Shown piece by piece: positions 41,836 through 53,135 of a DNA stretch of 64,000 nucleotides; position 1 is the first letter of the stretch, and each line of letters opens with the position of its first letter. A program made the translations under genes and the position numbers. Source of the DNA: Mauremys mutica (taxonomy: Eukaryota; Chordata; Testudines; Geoemydidae); assembly GCF_020497125.1 (NCBI RefSeq), contig NW_025422915.1, positions 1-64,000 on the forward strand, written 5' to 3'. The notes beneath the pieces were generated by a model. It ran no database searches. It saw only the letters and a list, made by a program, of their open reading frames with translations, and was not told where the DNA came from.

Positions 41836-43735
41836 TCCCTCCACCGCTCCGCCTCGTCCCTCCACCGCTCCGCCTCTTCCCCCAGGCTCCGCCCTCACTC
41901 CGCCTCGTCCCTCCACTGCTCCGCCTCTTCCCCCAGGCCCCGCCCTCACTCCGCCTCTTCCCCTGAGGCTCCGCCCTCACTCCGCCTCGTCCCCCCCACT
42001 GCTCCGCCTCTTCCCCTCAGGCTCCGCCCTCACTCCGCCTCGTCCCTCCACCGCTCCGCCTCTCCCCCAGGCTCCGCCCTCACTCCGCCTCGTCCCTCCA
42101 CTGCTCCGCCTCTTCCCTCAGGCCCTGCCCTCACTCCGCCTCTTCCCCTGAGGCCCCGCCCTCACTCTGCCTCATCCCTCCACCGCTCCGCCTCTCCCCC
42201 AGGCTCCGCCCTCACTCCGCCTCGTCCCTCCACCGCTCCGCCTCTCCCCCAGGCTCCGCCCTCACTCCGCCTCGTCCCTCCACCGCTCTGCCTCTCCCCC
42301 AGGCTCCGCCCTCACTCCGCCTCGTCCCTCCACCGCTCCGCCTCTCCCCCAGGCTCCGCCCTCACTCCGCCTCGTCCCTCCACCGCTCCGCCTCTCCCCC
42401 AGGCTCCGCCCTCACTCCGCCTCGTCCCTCCACTGCTCCGCCTCTTCCCTCAGGCTCCGCCCTCACTCCGCCTCGTCCCTCCACTGCTCCGCCTCTTCCC
42501 TCAGGCTCCGCCCTCACTCCGCCTCTTCCCCTGAGGCTCCGCCCTCACTCCGCCTCGTCCCTCCACTGCTCCGCCTCTTCCCTCAGGCCCTGCCCTCACT
42601 CCGCCTCTTCCCCTGAGGCTCCGCCCTCACTCCGCCTCGTCCCTCCACCGCTCCGCCTCTTCCCTCAGGCCCTGCCCTCACTCCACCTCTTCCCCTGAGG
42701 CCCCGCCCTCACTCCGTCTCATCCCTCCACCGCTCCGCCTCGTCCCTCCACTGCTCCGCCTCTTCCCCCAGGCTCCGCCCTCACTCTGCCTCGTCCCTCC
42801 ACTGCTCCACCTCTTCCCCTCAGGCCCCGCCCTCACTCCGCCTCGTCCCTCCACCGCTCCACCTCCCCCCCGCCCCGCCCACCGTCCGCCTCTTCCCCCC
42901 GGCCCCGCCCCCACTCTGCCCCATCCCTCCACTGCTCCGCCTCTTCCCCCAGGCCCCGCCCTCACTCCGCCTCATCCCCCCACCGCTCCGCCTCTTCCCC
43001 CAGGTCCCGGCCTCACTCCGCCTCATCCCCCCACTGCTCCTCCTCTTCCCCCAGGCCCCGCCCTCACTCTGCCCCATCCCTCCACTGCTCCGCCTCTTCC
43101 CCCAGGCCCCGCCCTCACTCCGCCTCGTCCCTCCACTGCTCCACCTCTTCCCCCAGGCCCGCCCTCAGTCCACCTCTTCCCCCAGGCCCCGCCCCCACTC
43201 TGCCCCCTCCCTCCACTGCTCCGCCTCTTCCCCCAGGCCCCGCCCTCACTCCGCCTCATCCCCCCACCGCTCCGCCTCTTCCCCCAGGTCCCGGCCTCAC
43301 TCCGCCTCATCCGACCACTGCTCCGCCTCTTCCCCCAGGCCCCGCCCTCACTCTGCCCCATCCCTCCACTGCTCCGCCTCTTCCCCCAGGCCCCGCCCTC
43401 ACTCTGCCCCGTCCCTCCACGGCTCCGCCTCTTCCCCCAGGCCCCGCCCTCACTCCGCCCCATCCCCCCACTGCTCCGCCTCTTCCCCCACGCCCCGCCC
43501 TCACTTCCGCCTCTTCCCCCCCGGCCCCGCCCTCTCTCCGCCTCATCCCTCCACTGCTCCGCCTCTTCCCCAGGCCCTGCCCTCACTCCGCCTCGTCCCT
43601 CCACTGCTCCGCCTCTTCCCCCAGGTCCCGCCCTCACTCCGCCTCGTCCCTCCACTGCTCCGCCTCTTCCCCCAGGCCCCGCCCTCACTCCGCCTCGTCC
43701 CTCCACTGCTCCGCCTCTTCCCCCAGGCCCCGCCC
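41836..43735. repeat. 1.9-kb minisatellite, 50-bp unit
   Basis: The unit CTCCGCCCTCACTCCGCCTC + GTCCCTCCACCGCTCCGCCT + CTCCCCCAGG repeats every 50 bp, exactly so from 42,181 to 42,430 and with C/T variants elsewhere. Each minus-strand unit carries GGGCGG(A/G)G and GAGGCGGAG, resembling Sp1-type GC boxes. Open frames on either strand are repeat artefacts. Confidence 0.95.
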
Positions 43736-44539
43736 CCTCCGCACGTAACTCACACTTGCCTGCCTGGCTAAGACCCTTCTGGACTTGAGTTCTCAACAGC
43801 TGCACGTAGGTACCTGCGGCTGTGGTGCATCGCTGGGGGTCGTGCCCTGCACCAGGGCCGGGGGGTGGAGGGCTGTGAGGGGCAGCGGGAACACAGACTG
43901 GTTGGGCGGCTGCAGCACACCCGAGAGGGACCCCAGAGTGTGTGCGCGGGGCAATGGAGGCAGAATGAGGGGTTCCTGCCCCCTGGGAAATGTGATGGGG
44001 AAAATCCGGGGGGGGGGCAAGGATGCTGTTTTGGAGGGAGCGTCTGAAAGGGGGTGGGGGCAGAATCTTGATCTAATGAAGACTGGGGTGTGTGGGGTCC
44101 TGGTGTGGGGGGGGGGAACTGGACAGTACAGAGCACTTGGGGGACTACATGGGGGGGTCCTGGTAGGGGTGGGGGGCGTGTATGGGGGCCTGCCTGGGGG
44201 CAGGGCAGTTGGGGATGCTGCATGGGGCCCTGGCTGGGGCAGTCGCTGTGGGGAGCCCATGTTCCTTGCAAGATCCCTGAGCCCCGGCGGCTGCTGCTGG
44301 GGACCCCGAAGCCCTGGCTGCAGCCGGGCCCATCCCACTGCTCCCCAGGAGCGTCCCCCAGGGCAGAGCCCCCCAGCCCGGCCAGGGTCCCCCTTCCCAG
44401 CCCCTGCTCCCAGGGAGGGCGCCACTTGGAGAGAAGGTAAAAGAGATCCCCCCCCGAAGGTGGATTAACATTTATTGGGACCCTGGGCACAAAGAACATT
44501 GTCCCCCCATCTCCCTGCACCCCCCTTCTGGGATAAAAG
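43736..44539 (+). other. partial promoter/first-exon module, copy C
   Basis: The stretch 44,275-44,435 (GCTGCTGCTGGGGACCCC, CCCTGGCTGCAGCCGGG) resembles 54,050-54,200. It ends GAGAGAAG|GTAAAAG, a possible plus-strand donor, like copy A. Upstream is G-rich sequence with no exon. Confidence 0.35.
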
Positions 44540-45742
44540 GAAAGGTCCTTTCATGGATTGAGAACTGGTTAATGGACAGGGAACAAAGGGTAGGAATTAA
44601 TGGTAAATTCTCAGAATGGAGAGGGGTAACTAGTGGTGTTCCCCAAGGGTCAGTCCTAGGACCAATCCTATTCAATTTATTCATAAATGATCTGGAGAAA
44701 GGGGTAAACAGTGAGGTGGCAAAGTTTGCAGATGATACTAAACTACTCAAGATAGTTAAGACCAAAGCAGATTGTGAAGAACTTCAAAAAGATCTCACAA
44801 AACTAAGTGATTGGGCAACAAAATGGCAAATGAAATTTAATGTGGATAAATGTAAAGTAATGCACATTGGAAAAAATAACCCCAACTATACATACAACAT
44901 GATGGGGGCTAATTTAGCTACAACGAGTCAGGAAAAAGATCTTGGAGTCATCGTGGATAGTTCTCTGAAGATGTCCACGCAGTGTGCAGAGGCGGTCAAA
45001 AAAGCAAACAGGATGTTAGGAATCATTAAAAAGGGTATAGAGAATAAGACTGAGACTATATTATTGCCCTTATATAAATCCATGGTACGCCCACATCTCG
45101 AATACTGTATACAGATGTGGTCTCCGCACCTCAAAAAAGATATTCTAGCACTAGAAAAGGTTCAGAAAAGAGCAACTAAAATGATTAGGGGTTTAGAGAG
45201 GGTCCCATATGAGGAAAGATTAAAGAGGCTAGGACTCTTCAGCTTGGAAAAGAGAAGACTAAGGGGGGACATGATAGAGGTATATAAAATCATGAGTGAT
45301 GTTGAGAAAGTGGATAAGGAAAAGTTATTTACTTATTCCCATAATACAAGAACTAGGGGTCACCAAATGAAATCAATAGGCAGCAGGTTTAAAACAAATA
45401 AAAGGAAGTTCTTCTTCACGCAGCGCACAGTCAACTTGTGGAACTCCTTACCTGAGGAGGTTGTGAAGGCTAGGACTATAACAATGTTTAAAAGGGGACT
45501 GGATAAATTCATGGTGGCTAAGTCCATAAATGGCTATTAGCCAGGATGGGTAAGAATGGTGTCCCTAGCCTCTGTTCGTCAGAGGATGGAGATGGATGGC
45601 AGGAGAGAGATCACTTGATCATTGCCTGTTAGGTTCACTCCCTCTGGGGCACCTGGCATTGGCCACTGTCGGTAGACAGATACTGGGCTAGATGGACCTT
45701 TGGTCTGACCCGGTACGGCCTTTCTTATGTTCTTATGTTCTT
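44540..45742 (+). mobile_element. CR1-type LINE, 5'-truncated, open RT C-terminus
   Basis: An uninterrupted 322-codon frame (44,572-45,540) contains TSGVPQGSVLGPILFN, the catalytic FADD at about 44,725, and the CR1-like ending [15 protein letters not shown]. The 3'UTR ends in TTCTTATG repeats (45,722-45,742), the CR1-style tail. The endonuclease and palm N-terminus are missing, so it cannot move by itself. The lack of stops suggests a more recent insertion than the CR1 at 38,303. It is a different subfamily, judging by protein and tail. Confidence 0.85.
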
Positions 45743-45983
45743 CTCCCCTTTCCCCAAGGCCACAACGCGCTGGCCTGACCAACCGTGGTAAGAGCTGCTC
45801 AGGGAGACCAGGACACTGTGCTGGACCCTTCATCTGCCCTGGGTGGCGCCCCCTGGGGGGGGGGGCAGGGATATGGGGCAGCAGCTGTTCTCGGGCACCC
45901 GTCACCCACCCAGGACAAGTGGAGGCCCATGGGCTCCCCATAGCTGCCTGGGCTCCCTGGGTGGCGTTTACCACAGTCTAGGG

Positions 45984-46161
45984 CAGTGATCCCCAAACTG
46001 TGGGGTGCCCCAGCTGCACCTCTGGCCCCACTCCCAATGCAGCCCCACTCCTGGCCCCTGACTGCCACCTCTGGACCCACCACAGCCCCTGGCTCTGGCC
46101 ATGGCTCCCAGGGTGGGGTGCGGACCAGAACGAGCACAACCAAAAAAGTTTGGGGCCCCTG
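45984..46161. mobile_element. hAT-type MITE
   Basis: Begins CAGTGATCCCCAAACTGTGG and ends AAGTTTGGGGCCCCTG, imperfect inverted repeats with CA...TG ends. Flanks GTCTAGGG and GCCTCAGG match only partly. It is about 178 bp. Confidence 0.65.
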
Positions 46162-46254
46162 GCCTCAGGTGACCATCCAGCCTGCTTTGGCCTTGGGAAA
46201 ACTTTATGAATGCCCCATTTTGCCAATCAAAAGGGGTGGGGGGGTCTGCAGGGG

Positions 46255-46835
46255 GCCTGGCGGGGGCTGAGGGAAGGAAGGGAGAAGGGGCTCAGCCAGC
46301 TCCGTGCGGGGGGGGGCCTGGGGGGAGGGAGAAGGGGCTCGGCCAGCTCCATGCAAGGGGTGGGGGACGGGAGGGGGGCTCGGCCAATGCTGCATGGGGG
46401 CCAGGAGAGAAAGGGGGCTCCGCACTGGGGGGTGGGGGGGAGGGAGAGGGGGCTCGGCCGGTTCCGTGCGGGGGTGGGGGTGGGGGCAGGGAGGGGGGCT
46501 CGGCCAATGCTGCATGGGGGCGGCGGGAGAGAAAGGGGGCTCCGCACTGGGGGGTGGGGGGGAGGAAGAGGGGGCTCGGCCGGTTCCGTGCGGGGGGTAG
46601 GGAGAGGGGGCTCGGACGGCGCTGCGTGGGGGATGGGGAGGGAGAGAGGGCACCACACGGGGGAGTGAAGGAAGGGAGGGGGGGCTCGGCCGGCTCTGCG
46701 TGGGGGGGGCTGGGGGAGGGAGAGGGGGCTCGGCCGGTTCCATGCGGGGGTGGGGGAAGGGAGAGGGGGCTCGGTCGGTTCCATGCGGGGGTGGGGGCTC
46801 GGCCGGCTCCGCGCGGGGAGGGGCGGAGGAATACA
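46255..46835. repeat. G-rich minisatellite, 120-bp higher-order unit
   Basis: GAGGGGGCTCGGCC recurs throughout. The larger block starting CGGCCAATGCTGCATGGGGG repeats at 46,381 and 46,501, exactly 120 bp apart. Long open frames on both strands reflect the missing stops. Confidence 0.9.
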
Positions 46836-47020
46836 TTCGTTCTCCACCCAGGCTCTGTCAGTCTCCCGGCCTGGCGTGGGACCTCAGAAGGAAGAGGGGG
46901 TGCAGGCTGAGGGGTGATGGGGAAGGAGCAGCAGGGGCAGGGCAGAGTGCCAGCGCTCCGGCGGGGCCCCCCGTGGCACAGATCCCGTCGGCCCGTGCAG
47001 TGATCCGCCCCGGGGTGCAG

Positions 47021-49367
47021 GGGCAGGGTGGGACGGGGATGTGAGGCAGCGGGTGCACTGGAGGGAAGGTGAGGTGACGCAGGCATGGGTGGCAGGAAAC
47101 GCTGGCTGGGGCGCACCTCTCTCCGGAGACCCGCCCGCCTGCTGCCTTCGACGGGCTGGTGTTGGAAGGCACCAGCACCTGGACCGTGGCCCCACCCGTG
47201 CTCTGGCCGCGCTCCACCTGGAGGCCCTGCTCCCTCTCGGCTTCTTCCCCCGGGCCCTGTCCTCCCTTTGCCTCTTCCCCCAAGGCCCTCCTGGCCCCTG
47301 CTCGCTCCTCTCTGCCTGTTCCCCCGGCCCCTCACGCCTCTCCTTCATCTGAGCAGCCAAGAACTGCCGATGGCCAGAAAATCGGTCACTGAGACGGGAC
47401 TATTACAAGGCATTGTTAGAGTACAGGAAGCCGGCAGACGCAGTGTCTGCTCTCCTTGCAGACAGGTTTGCAGTGATTCAAACGCAGTGTTCCATCCCGG
47501 TAAGCAGCAGCCACAGTTCGGGGTACCTGGGGGGGGCAGCGAATGCTCCCCCCGCCCAAGTGTTTGTACTTGCTCAAGTTCCAGAGTGGGCCGGGGGAGG
47601 GGCAGAATGTGAGCAGCAGGGACCTTGGGGGGCTGGGGGTGGAGGAAAGGAGGGAGTCAGGAAGTGGGCAGGGGAGCGGGGTGGAGGAACTCAGCAAGGA
47701 GCAGGTGGGGGGTGTCTCAGACAGGGCTTGTGATTCAGTGGCCGGGGAGCAGTAGTGTCTCAAGGAAGGGGTTGCAGGTCCATGGGGGGGGGGGGGGGGG
47801 GGTGGGGGCTGAGTGGGGGAGGGGCCTTGGGCTGCCCCAAGGGCCGGGGGGGGGGGAGGGAATGTGCGGGGGGGGGCTCAGGAGAGGAGTCCGGGCAGGG
47901 ACCCAGGCAGAGCCACGGTCAGGCCTCGGGGAGCTCAGCTCCCCCAAATGCCAGAGCACCGTGCTGCCCCCCCAGCAGTGCAGCAGGGAGGGCACTGGCC
48001 CACCCCTTCTGCCAGCTCCCAGGAGTGGTCGCTCTGGGCAGGTGTTACTGTAATTCCTTAAACATTCAATGGCTGGGCCCCTCCTTTGGTGCTCCCTGGA
48101 GCCGCTGCCTCTGCTTTGCTTTGCTTCTCCACGCTTGGACAGGTTCTTGCCTAGGGGAGAGCGGGGATGGGGCTGTCAGAGCCATGCCTGGCATGGCTGC
48201 CCCCTTCGGTCCCCAGCAGCGACCAGAGAGCCACCACCACCTGTGCCCTGTTTACAGGGCTCAGCGCAGGGAGGGAAGCCTGGGCCCAGCCCGTATCCCA
48301 CATGGAGGAGGGGTGCTGAGGCCCCCGCTGCCAAGCACATGCTGCCCCCAACGGAGAATGGGGCAGTGGCAGAGGGGACAAGCCAGCCTGGGCCTAGGGA
48401 CCATGTGTCTGACCCCAAAATATGCCCCCAAGCTACCCAATCACATCTCACCACCCAAAACCATCCACCCCGCACACCCCCAGCAGGACCCAGCCCTCCA
48501 CACCCCCACTCACACCCTATACACCCTCACCAGGACCCAGCCCTCCACACCCCCACTCACACCCCACACACCCCAAAGGCACACCCACCAGAACCCAGAG
48601 CTCTGTGTAGCCCCACCCCCACCTCTGTGTAACCCCCGTCCCCACAAGAACCCCAGTGCCATTCACACCCCTCAGCACTCCAGCCCCCCCCCCCCAGCAC
48701 CCCAGGTCCCTTCGTCAACCCAGCCGCTCCCTGTCCCCTCCCCTCTGCCCTGAACAGAACCCTGCACATCCCAGCCCATGGGCCCCCACAGGCGCCCAGC
48801 CTACCCCCCTGCACACGCACCCAATGTATCCAACCCCCCCCCCCCGACTCACACAGCTTCTACAGCCCCTGGGACCCCCCTAACCCCCCCAGCACCTGTC
48901 AGGGCAGGTATCTCCAGCCGTGGCCCCGAGAGCCGAGCCAAACCCGGCCCAAAGGTGTCCTGGCAGGTGGGGACCCCCCCACACACCTTCATGGAGACTC
49001 AGTGCAGCCAACTTCTCCAAAGAGAGCCCCTCAGCCCCTCTCCGCTGCCTGCCTGGGGCTCCCACTTGCCCATCACACCTCCCGGGCTCTGACTGGTGTG
49101 CTAGGGAATCCCGCCTCTCCCGACTGCACTTGGGAAGGGTGTTTACATGGGCACCTGCCGGTCTGTTTGGCCTGTGCAGAGAGCACCTGGGGCTGTGACT
49201 GGAGGCCGGACCAGGAGCTCCAGTCCCTGCTAGGCTGTGCCATGTGGGAGTCTTGCCACGCTCTCAGGAGCTCCCTGGTACGTTCCAGCCCCATACCCAC
49301 CGCCCGCAGCCCGCACTCTCCACTCTGCCTTCAGAGCTGGGAGGCCGGAAAGCAGCGGCTGCTTTGA
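47021..49367 (+). CDS. candidate unrecognised spliced gene, incomplete
   Basis: The best exon is 47,357-47,499. It has a long pyrimidine tract and acceptor ATCTGAGCAG, then 47 stop-free codons including RDYYKALLEYRKPADAVSAL and ADRFAVIQTQCSIP, then donor CCG|GTAAGC. A preceding open piece ending GAAG|GTGAGG at 47,068 has compatible phase. Its start is unsure and 47,021 is only one option. Further down, 49,180-49,277 (acceptor CCTGTGCAG, donor CTG|GTACGT, reading STWGCDWRPDQELQSLL) joins in phase to 49,335-49,367, which ends WEAGKQRLL and stop. A linking exon between 47,499 and 49,180 must exist for phase and was not found. I do not recognise the protein. Confidence 0.35.
47783..48900. other. 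G- then C-rich low-complexity region
   Basis: A G-run of about 20 lies at 47,783-47,803. From 48,440 to 48,880 the sequence is CA- and C-rich, with CCCTCCACACCCCCACTCAC repeated near 48,490 and 48,540. Open frames across it are proline/threonine shadows. Confidence 0.6.
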
Positions 49368-49704
49368 CCTTTGTGCTTAGAGGGGTGGCTGTGAGGGGTT
49401 GAGGCAAATGTTGGGGTGGCTACAGCCCCCCTCCCAGCATTGCCCCATATGTGTTCTTTCGGGGTGCTGCCCAGCTCCGCGCAGATAGCTGGTTCAGAGA
49501 CATCCACCGCACTACCCAGTGTTGCTGAGTGCTGAAGCCTGGAACGTCCTCGCCTTAGTAACGCTGCCAGGAACGGCTCAGTCAGTGGAGGGACTGTCCA
49601 CTGCCCCCTCGGCTCAACAAAGAATTAAGGCAAAGTGCCCCAACATTTATAGACTGAAACAAACAAGTAGGATACACAACTACCACCCCACCTTATGTGT
49701 ATCC

Positions 49705-50499
49705 TGACAGTGGTGTGGCCCCGTGCAGTCTGTGGGGGGTGCCCCTTTCAGTGAGACAGCCCTTCTCGGGGGTCCACTCTCTCTCGGGGTCAGGCCCCTC
49801 CACCTCCTGGAGCCGCACCTCTCTGAGCCTTAGCACGTCTGTCTCTGCCGTGGGCCCCCGCAGGGAGTCCACGCGCTCTGGACCCCCCGGGCCTCCACCT
49901 CCGAAGGGGTTGATGCCCCCTGTTCTCTAGCCCGGAGTGACTCTCAGCCAGCATAAAACGGGAGGGTTTATTGAGAATTGATCACAGCACCGGAAACTCT
50001 CCGGGCTCAGGCCTGGCCTCCCTCAGCCCAGCATATCCCAGTCCCCCTGCATCCAGGTGGGCTCTGCCTGCTCCCCCTCTCCAGCCCCGAGCCCCCCTGC
50101 TTCCCAGCTGGGCCTCTGATAAACCCCGGCCCCAAGCCCCCTCTGTCCATTGTCTTCTCTCCAGGGAAACAGGGCTGTAAACAGGAAGGCCTGGGTCTCC
50201 TCTCCTCTCAGCCCTCCTCTGGCTGGAACCGGCTGGTCAGGTCACCAGGGTCCTCTCCCTGCAGCCCATTGTCCTCCCACTGGCCAGAACCGGCTGTGAC
50301 TCCTGAGCTGGGTCTCCGGGTCCTCTGTCGCTGGGGTCTCCAGCCTCCAGGCCATCGGCCGGGATCCCAAACTCCCTCTCCCCTCCCCTCATTAAACCAG
50401 TAACACCCGGGGACACCAAGTCCCACCCCCTCTGCATGCAACCCACTGGGAAACACAGAAAAACCAAGAACCCGCACCCCCCCCCCCCACTTCGTCACA
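49705..50499 (-). repeat. solo LTR, minus strand
   Basis: On the minus strand it starts TGTGACGAAGTGGGG at 50,499 and ends CCACACCACTGTCA at 49,705. CAATAAACC near 49,965 on the minus strand is a polyadenylation signal, followed by CTGGCTGAGAGTCAC, the same block as in the 293-993 and 1,425-2,320 LTRs. It is about 795 bp with no adjoining internal genes and no clear target duplication. Confidence 0.75.
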
Positions 50500-52839
50500 T
50501 CAGGGCTGAGCTGTGACCTGCAGACCTGGAAATAACAACACTTAGATCTCCCATGAAAGATAAAATCCTTCTTCAGTTCAAGGCTCTGCCACGTCCTGGG
50601 TGCAGTCCAGACTGGGCAGAGCAGACATGCCAGCTGTCGTGAACTGATCCCAAGAGTCACAATTTCTGAGTCAAATGAAGCCTTCCTCAGAGATCTCCTG
50701 GTAGAACTCTCAAATGGCAGGATTTTTTTTCCACCTGAGGCACATTCTTAAAATGGGTTTCCAGCCAAACAGGAGAGACCTGCCCTACACAAAGGAATGT
50801 GCTTCCTCCATGAGGCAGTTCCTGCACAGCACTTGGAAAGACAATGAGAAACCTCTTACACAGCAGGGAAACAAAGCTAAGGGGGGGGGGGGGGGCTTCA
50901 GCTGAGAGAGAGAGAGAGAAGGGGGAGGGGCCAATCCTCAAACAAGCAATTTAATCTACTGCAAAAAAATCCTGACAGTGCAGAGTTCTAAAAGTGAGGC
51001 TTAAGTGTTACTTTGCAATCCTGTCAGCTGCCCCAGACATGGCAGGCTCCAGCTGCCAGGCCCAGGTGGCCGGTCCCCTCCTGTCCTGGGACATGGGAGA
51101 AGGGACCCCAGTGCAGCCCCCCCCTCCACCTTCCTGGGAAGGGTGAAGAACCCTAAGGAGCAGAGATGAGGCAGGGGGCTGCAAGGGGCTGAACTGAGGC
51201 AGGTGGGGGCTGATGGGGTGGGATGGGGGGGCTGCATTGACAGTGGGTTCTGAGCAGATGGGGTGAGTGCTGGGAGGGTGCACTGACTGCGGTGGGGGGA
51301 CTGGAGTGATGGGGTGGTGGTGATGGCGACTGGGGGATTGAATTGGGGGGGTGAATTGAGGGGTTGGGGCGACAGGATTAATTGCTGGGCAGGAGACAGG
51401 CACTTGTGGGGCCGAGAGCTCCCGCAGCAGGGACCAAAATCACCTTAACCAGTATGTGAGGGAGTGGGCGACACTAATTCTCACATCGCACACCCTGAGC
51501 TCTGATGGGCAGGGGAGGGGAGTTCAAACAAGACTGACCTACAAACTCAGTATAAACTTTTATTAAAGTCTCATGATTTCTGGGCCAATCTCATGATTTT
51601 TGGGAGTTTGACTCATGATTTTTGGTCTCCCCAAATTGGCAACACTGCACTGATGGGCAGAGAGAGGTAGCAAATTATGACAGGACACAGTTGCCTGATT
51701 TTAGGAGGTTAATATTATGAGTTAGATAATATGGGTTATAGGTTTGCCAATTGATCAGATCAGAGGATAAGAAGTTTCTTGTCCCAGAATCAGGCTACAC
51801 AGAGTTTGCGAGGACCCTCGGGATGTACGACAAGGACACTCACACTGAGACAAATGTAGCCTTAAAGACTTGTCCAGAGATCAATGGAATAGTAACCAAA
51901 CAGCAACCAAGTGGTAAAATGATCAGAGTTACAAAGGCAACAACGTTGGTCTAGAGATATAAGTGATATGATGCACTATCAAGCTTTTGATTAATATACT
52001 CACAGTCTTGCATTATAACCAGAATTGCCCGGCCCCTTGGCAAACGGGGGGGGGGTGGCTTTTGGCCCCCAGAAGGGGCGGGACCTCAGGTAGAAGGGGC
52101 GGGGCTGCAGGGACTAGCCTGTAGCCCCCCTTTTGCTCCCCTCCCCCTATCTGCAGTGCTGGGTGCCCCATACAGCTGCTGGCCTGGCCAGCGATTTAAA
52201 AGCATCCAGGAGCCCTGGGCTGCCAGGGGCACCACTACTGTTCTTTAAAAGCAGCAGGGAGCCCCCAGCTGCTGCTACCCTGGCAGACCTGGGCTCTTCT
52301 AAGTCACCCAGGCCCCTGGGCAGTTGCCCCCCTTTGCCCCACCCCCAGCAGCCCTGGTTATAACCTGGAGGTCAGAGACCAAGGACCAGCCTCGCCTCTG
52401 GCATGCCAAGGGAGTCCAGGTCCCTCAGCTCTCGAGTGGGAAGGACAGAGCTTAGGTGACGCGAGAGCTGGAGAAGACTGACCAAGATAACTTCAGAATT
52501 TTACTGAACTGACTGACTTAAAACTTACAATTCAGAACTAACGGACTAATGAACCAAAGGGCAATAAACAAAAAACTAAGAAGCCTCTTAGGCATGGTGG
52601 GTCCCCCTTGCCACAGAGCATGAACACCTGAGCCCTCCTTCTATGTCCAAACTTCGTTTCCTCTCCCACAGAAATGCTGGGGTGCCCTCACTCCATAGGC
52701 TGGTGTGTCTGATAACATAAACCCACATATTAATGGCATTAGCTCATTCTCTGATTTCTGCCCTACCTGGTTGTGGGGTTGTTTTGGTGAGAGTGTGGGA
52801 AGCTAGATATGCAGACTCAAGGACGGGCTAGTTCTCATC
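50500..52839. other. no gene recognised
   Basis: Contains a G-run (50,881-50,895) and GA repeat (50,905-50,920), a G-rich stretch at 51,200-51,370, and a possible MITE tail at 51,560-51,645 (TCATGATTTTTGG repeated). No exon was supported. Confidence 0.4.
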
Positions 52840-53135
52840 TGCTAGCAGGCAGTAAACAGGATAATAAATTAGAAGGTTGTATAGAATGGCAATTATCCAA
52901 TGAAGTTACAGCTGTGCTTGTGTGTACCTTATTAACCAATTAGCAATTGCTTGATTGCCTGGCCTTAATTGTATATAAGAGCATGCTGGAGAGAAATAAA
53001 TAACTTTGCTGCCAATCACACTGATTGCTGAGCTTTGTTCATGTACGCCTGCGATGCAACACCTGGTCATTTCGGTTCCTCTCCAAGTTGAGGCGAACCT
53101 GGTCAGTTGAAAGAGGGTGAGCCCCGCAGACCACT
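52840..53135 (+). repeat. possible LTR fragment
   Basis: A TATA-like TGTATATAAGAG at about 52,969 is followed 30 bp later by GAGAAATAAATAAC, a TATA-to-polyA spacing seen in compact LTRs. Ends were not defined, and no primer site or internal gene was found. Confidence 0.3.

Noticed and set aside
41836..43735. CRISPR-like regular array
   Set aside because: Units are contiguous 50-bp tandem repeats without unique spacers, in vertebrate DNA.
43023..43805. 260-codon minus-strand open frame of Gly/Arg repeats
   Set aside because: Translation of the 50-bp minisatellite. The unit is not a multiple of 3, and several frames are open.
46292..47335. 347-codon minus-strand open frame
   Set aside because: Pro/Ser-rich low-complexity translation of the 46,255-46,835 array and flank, with no domain.
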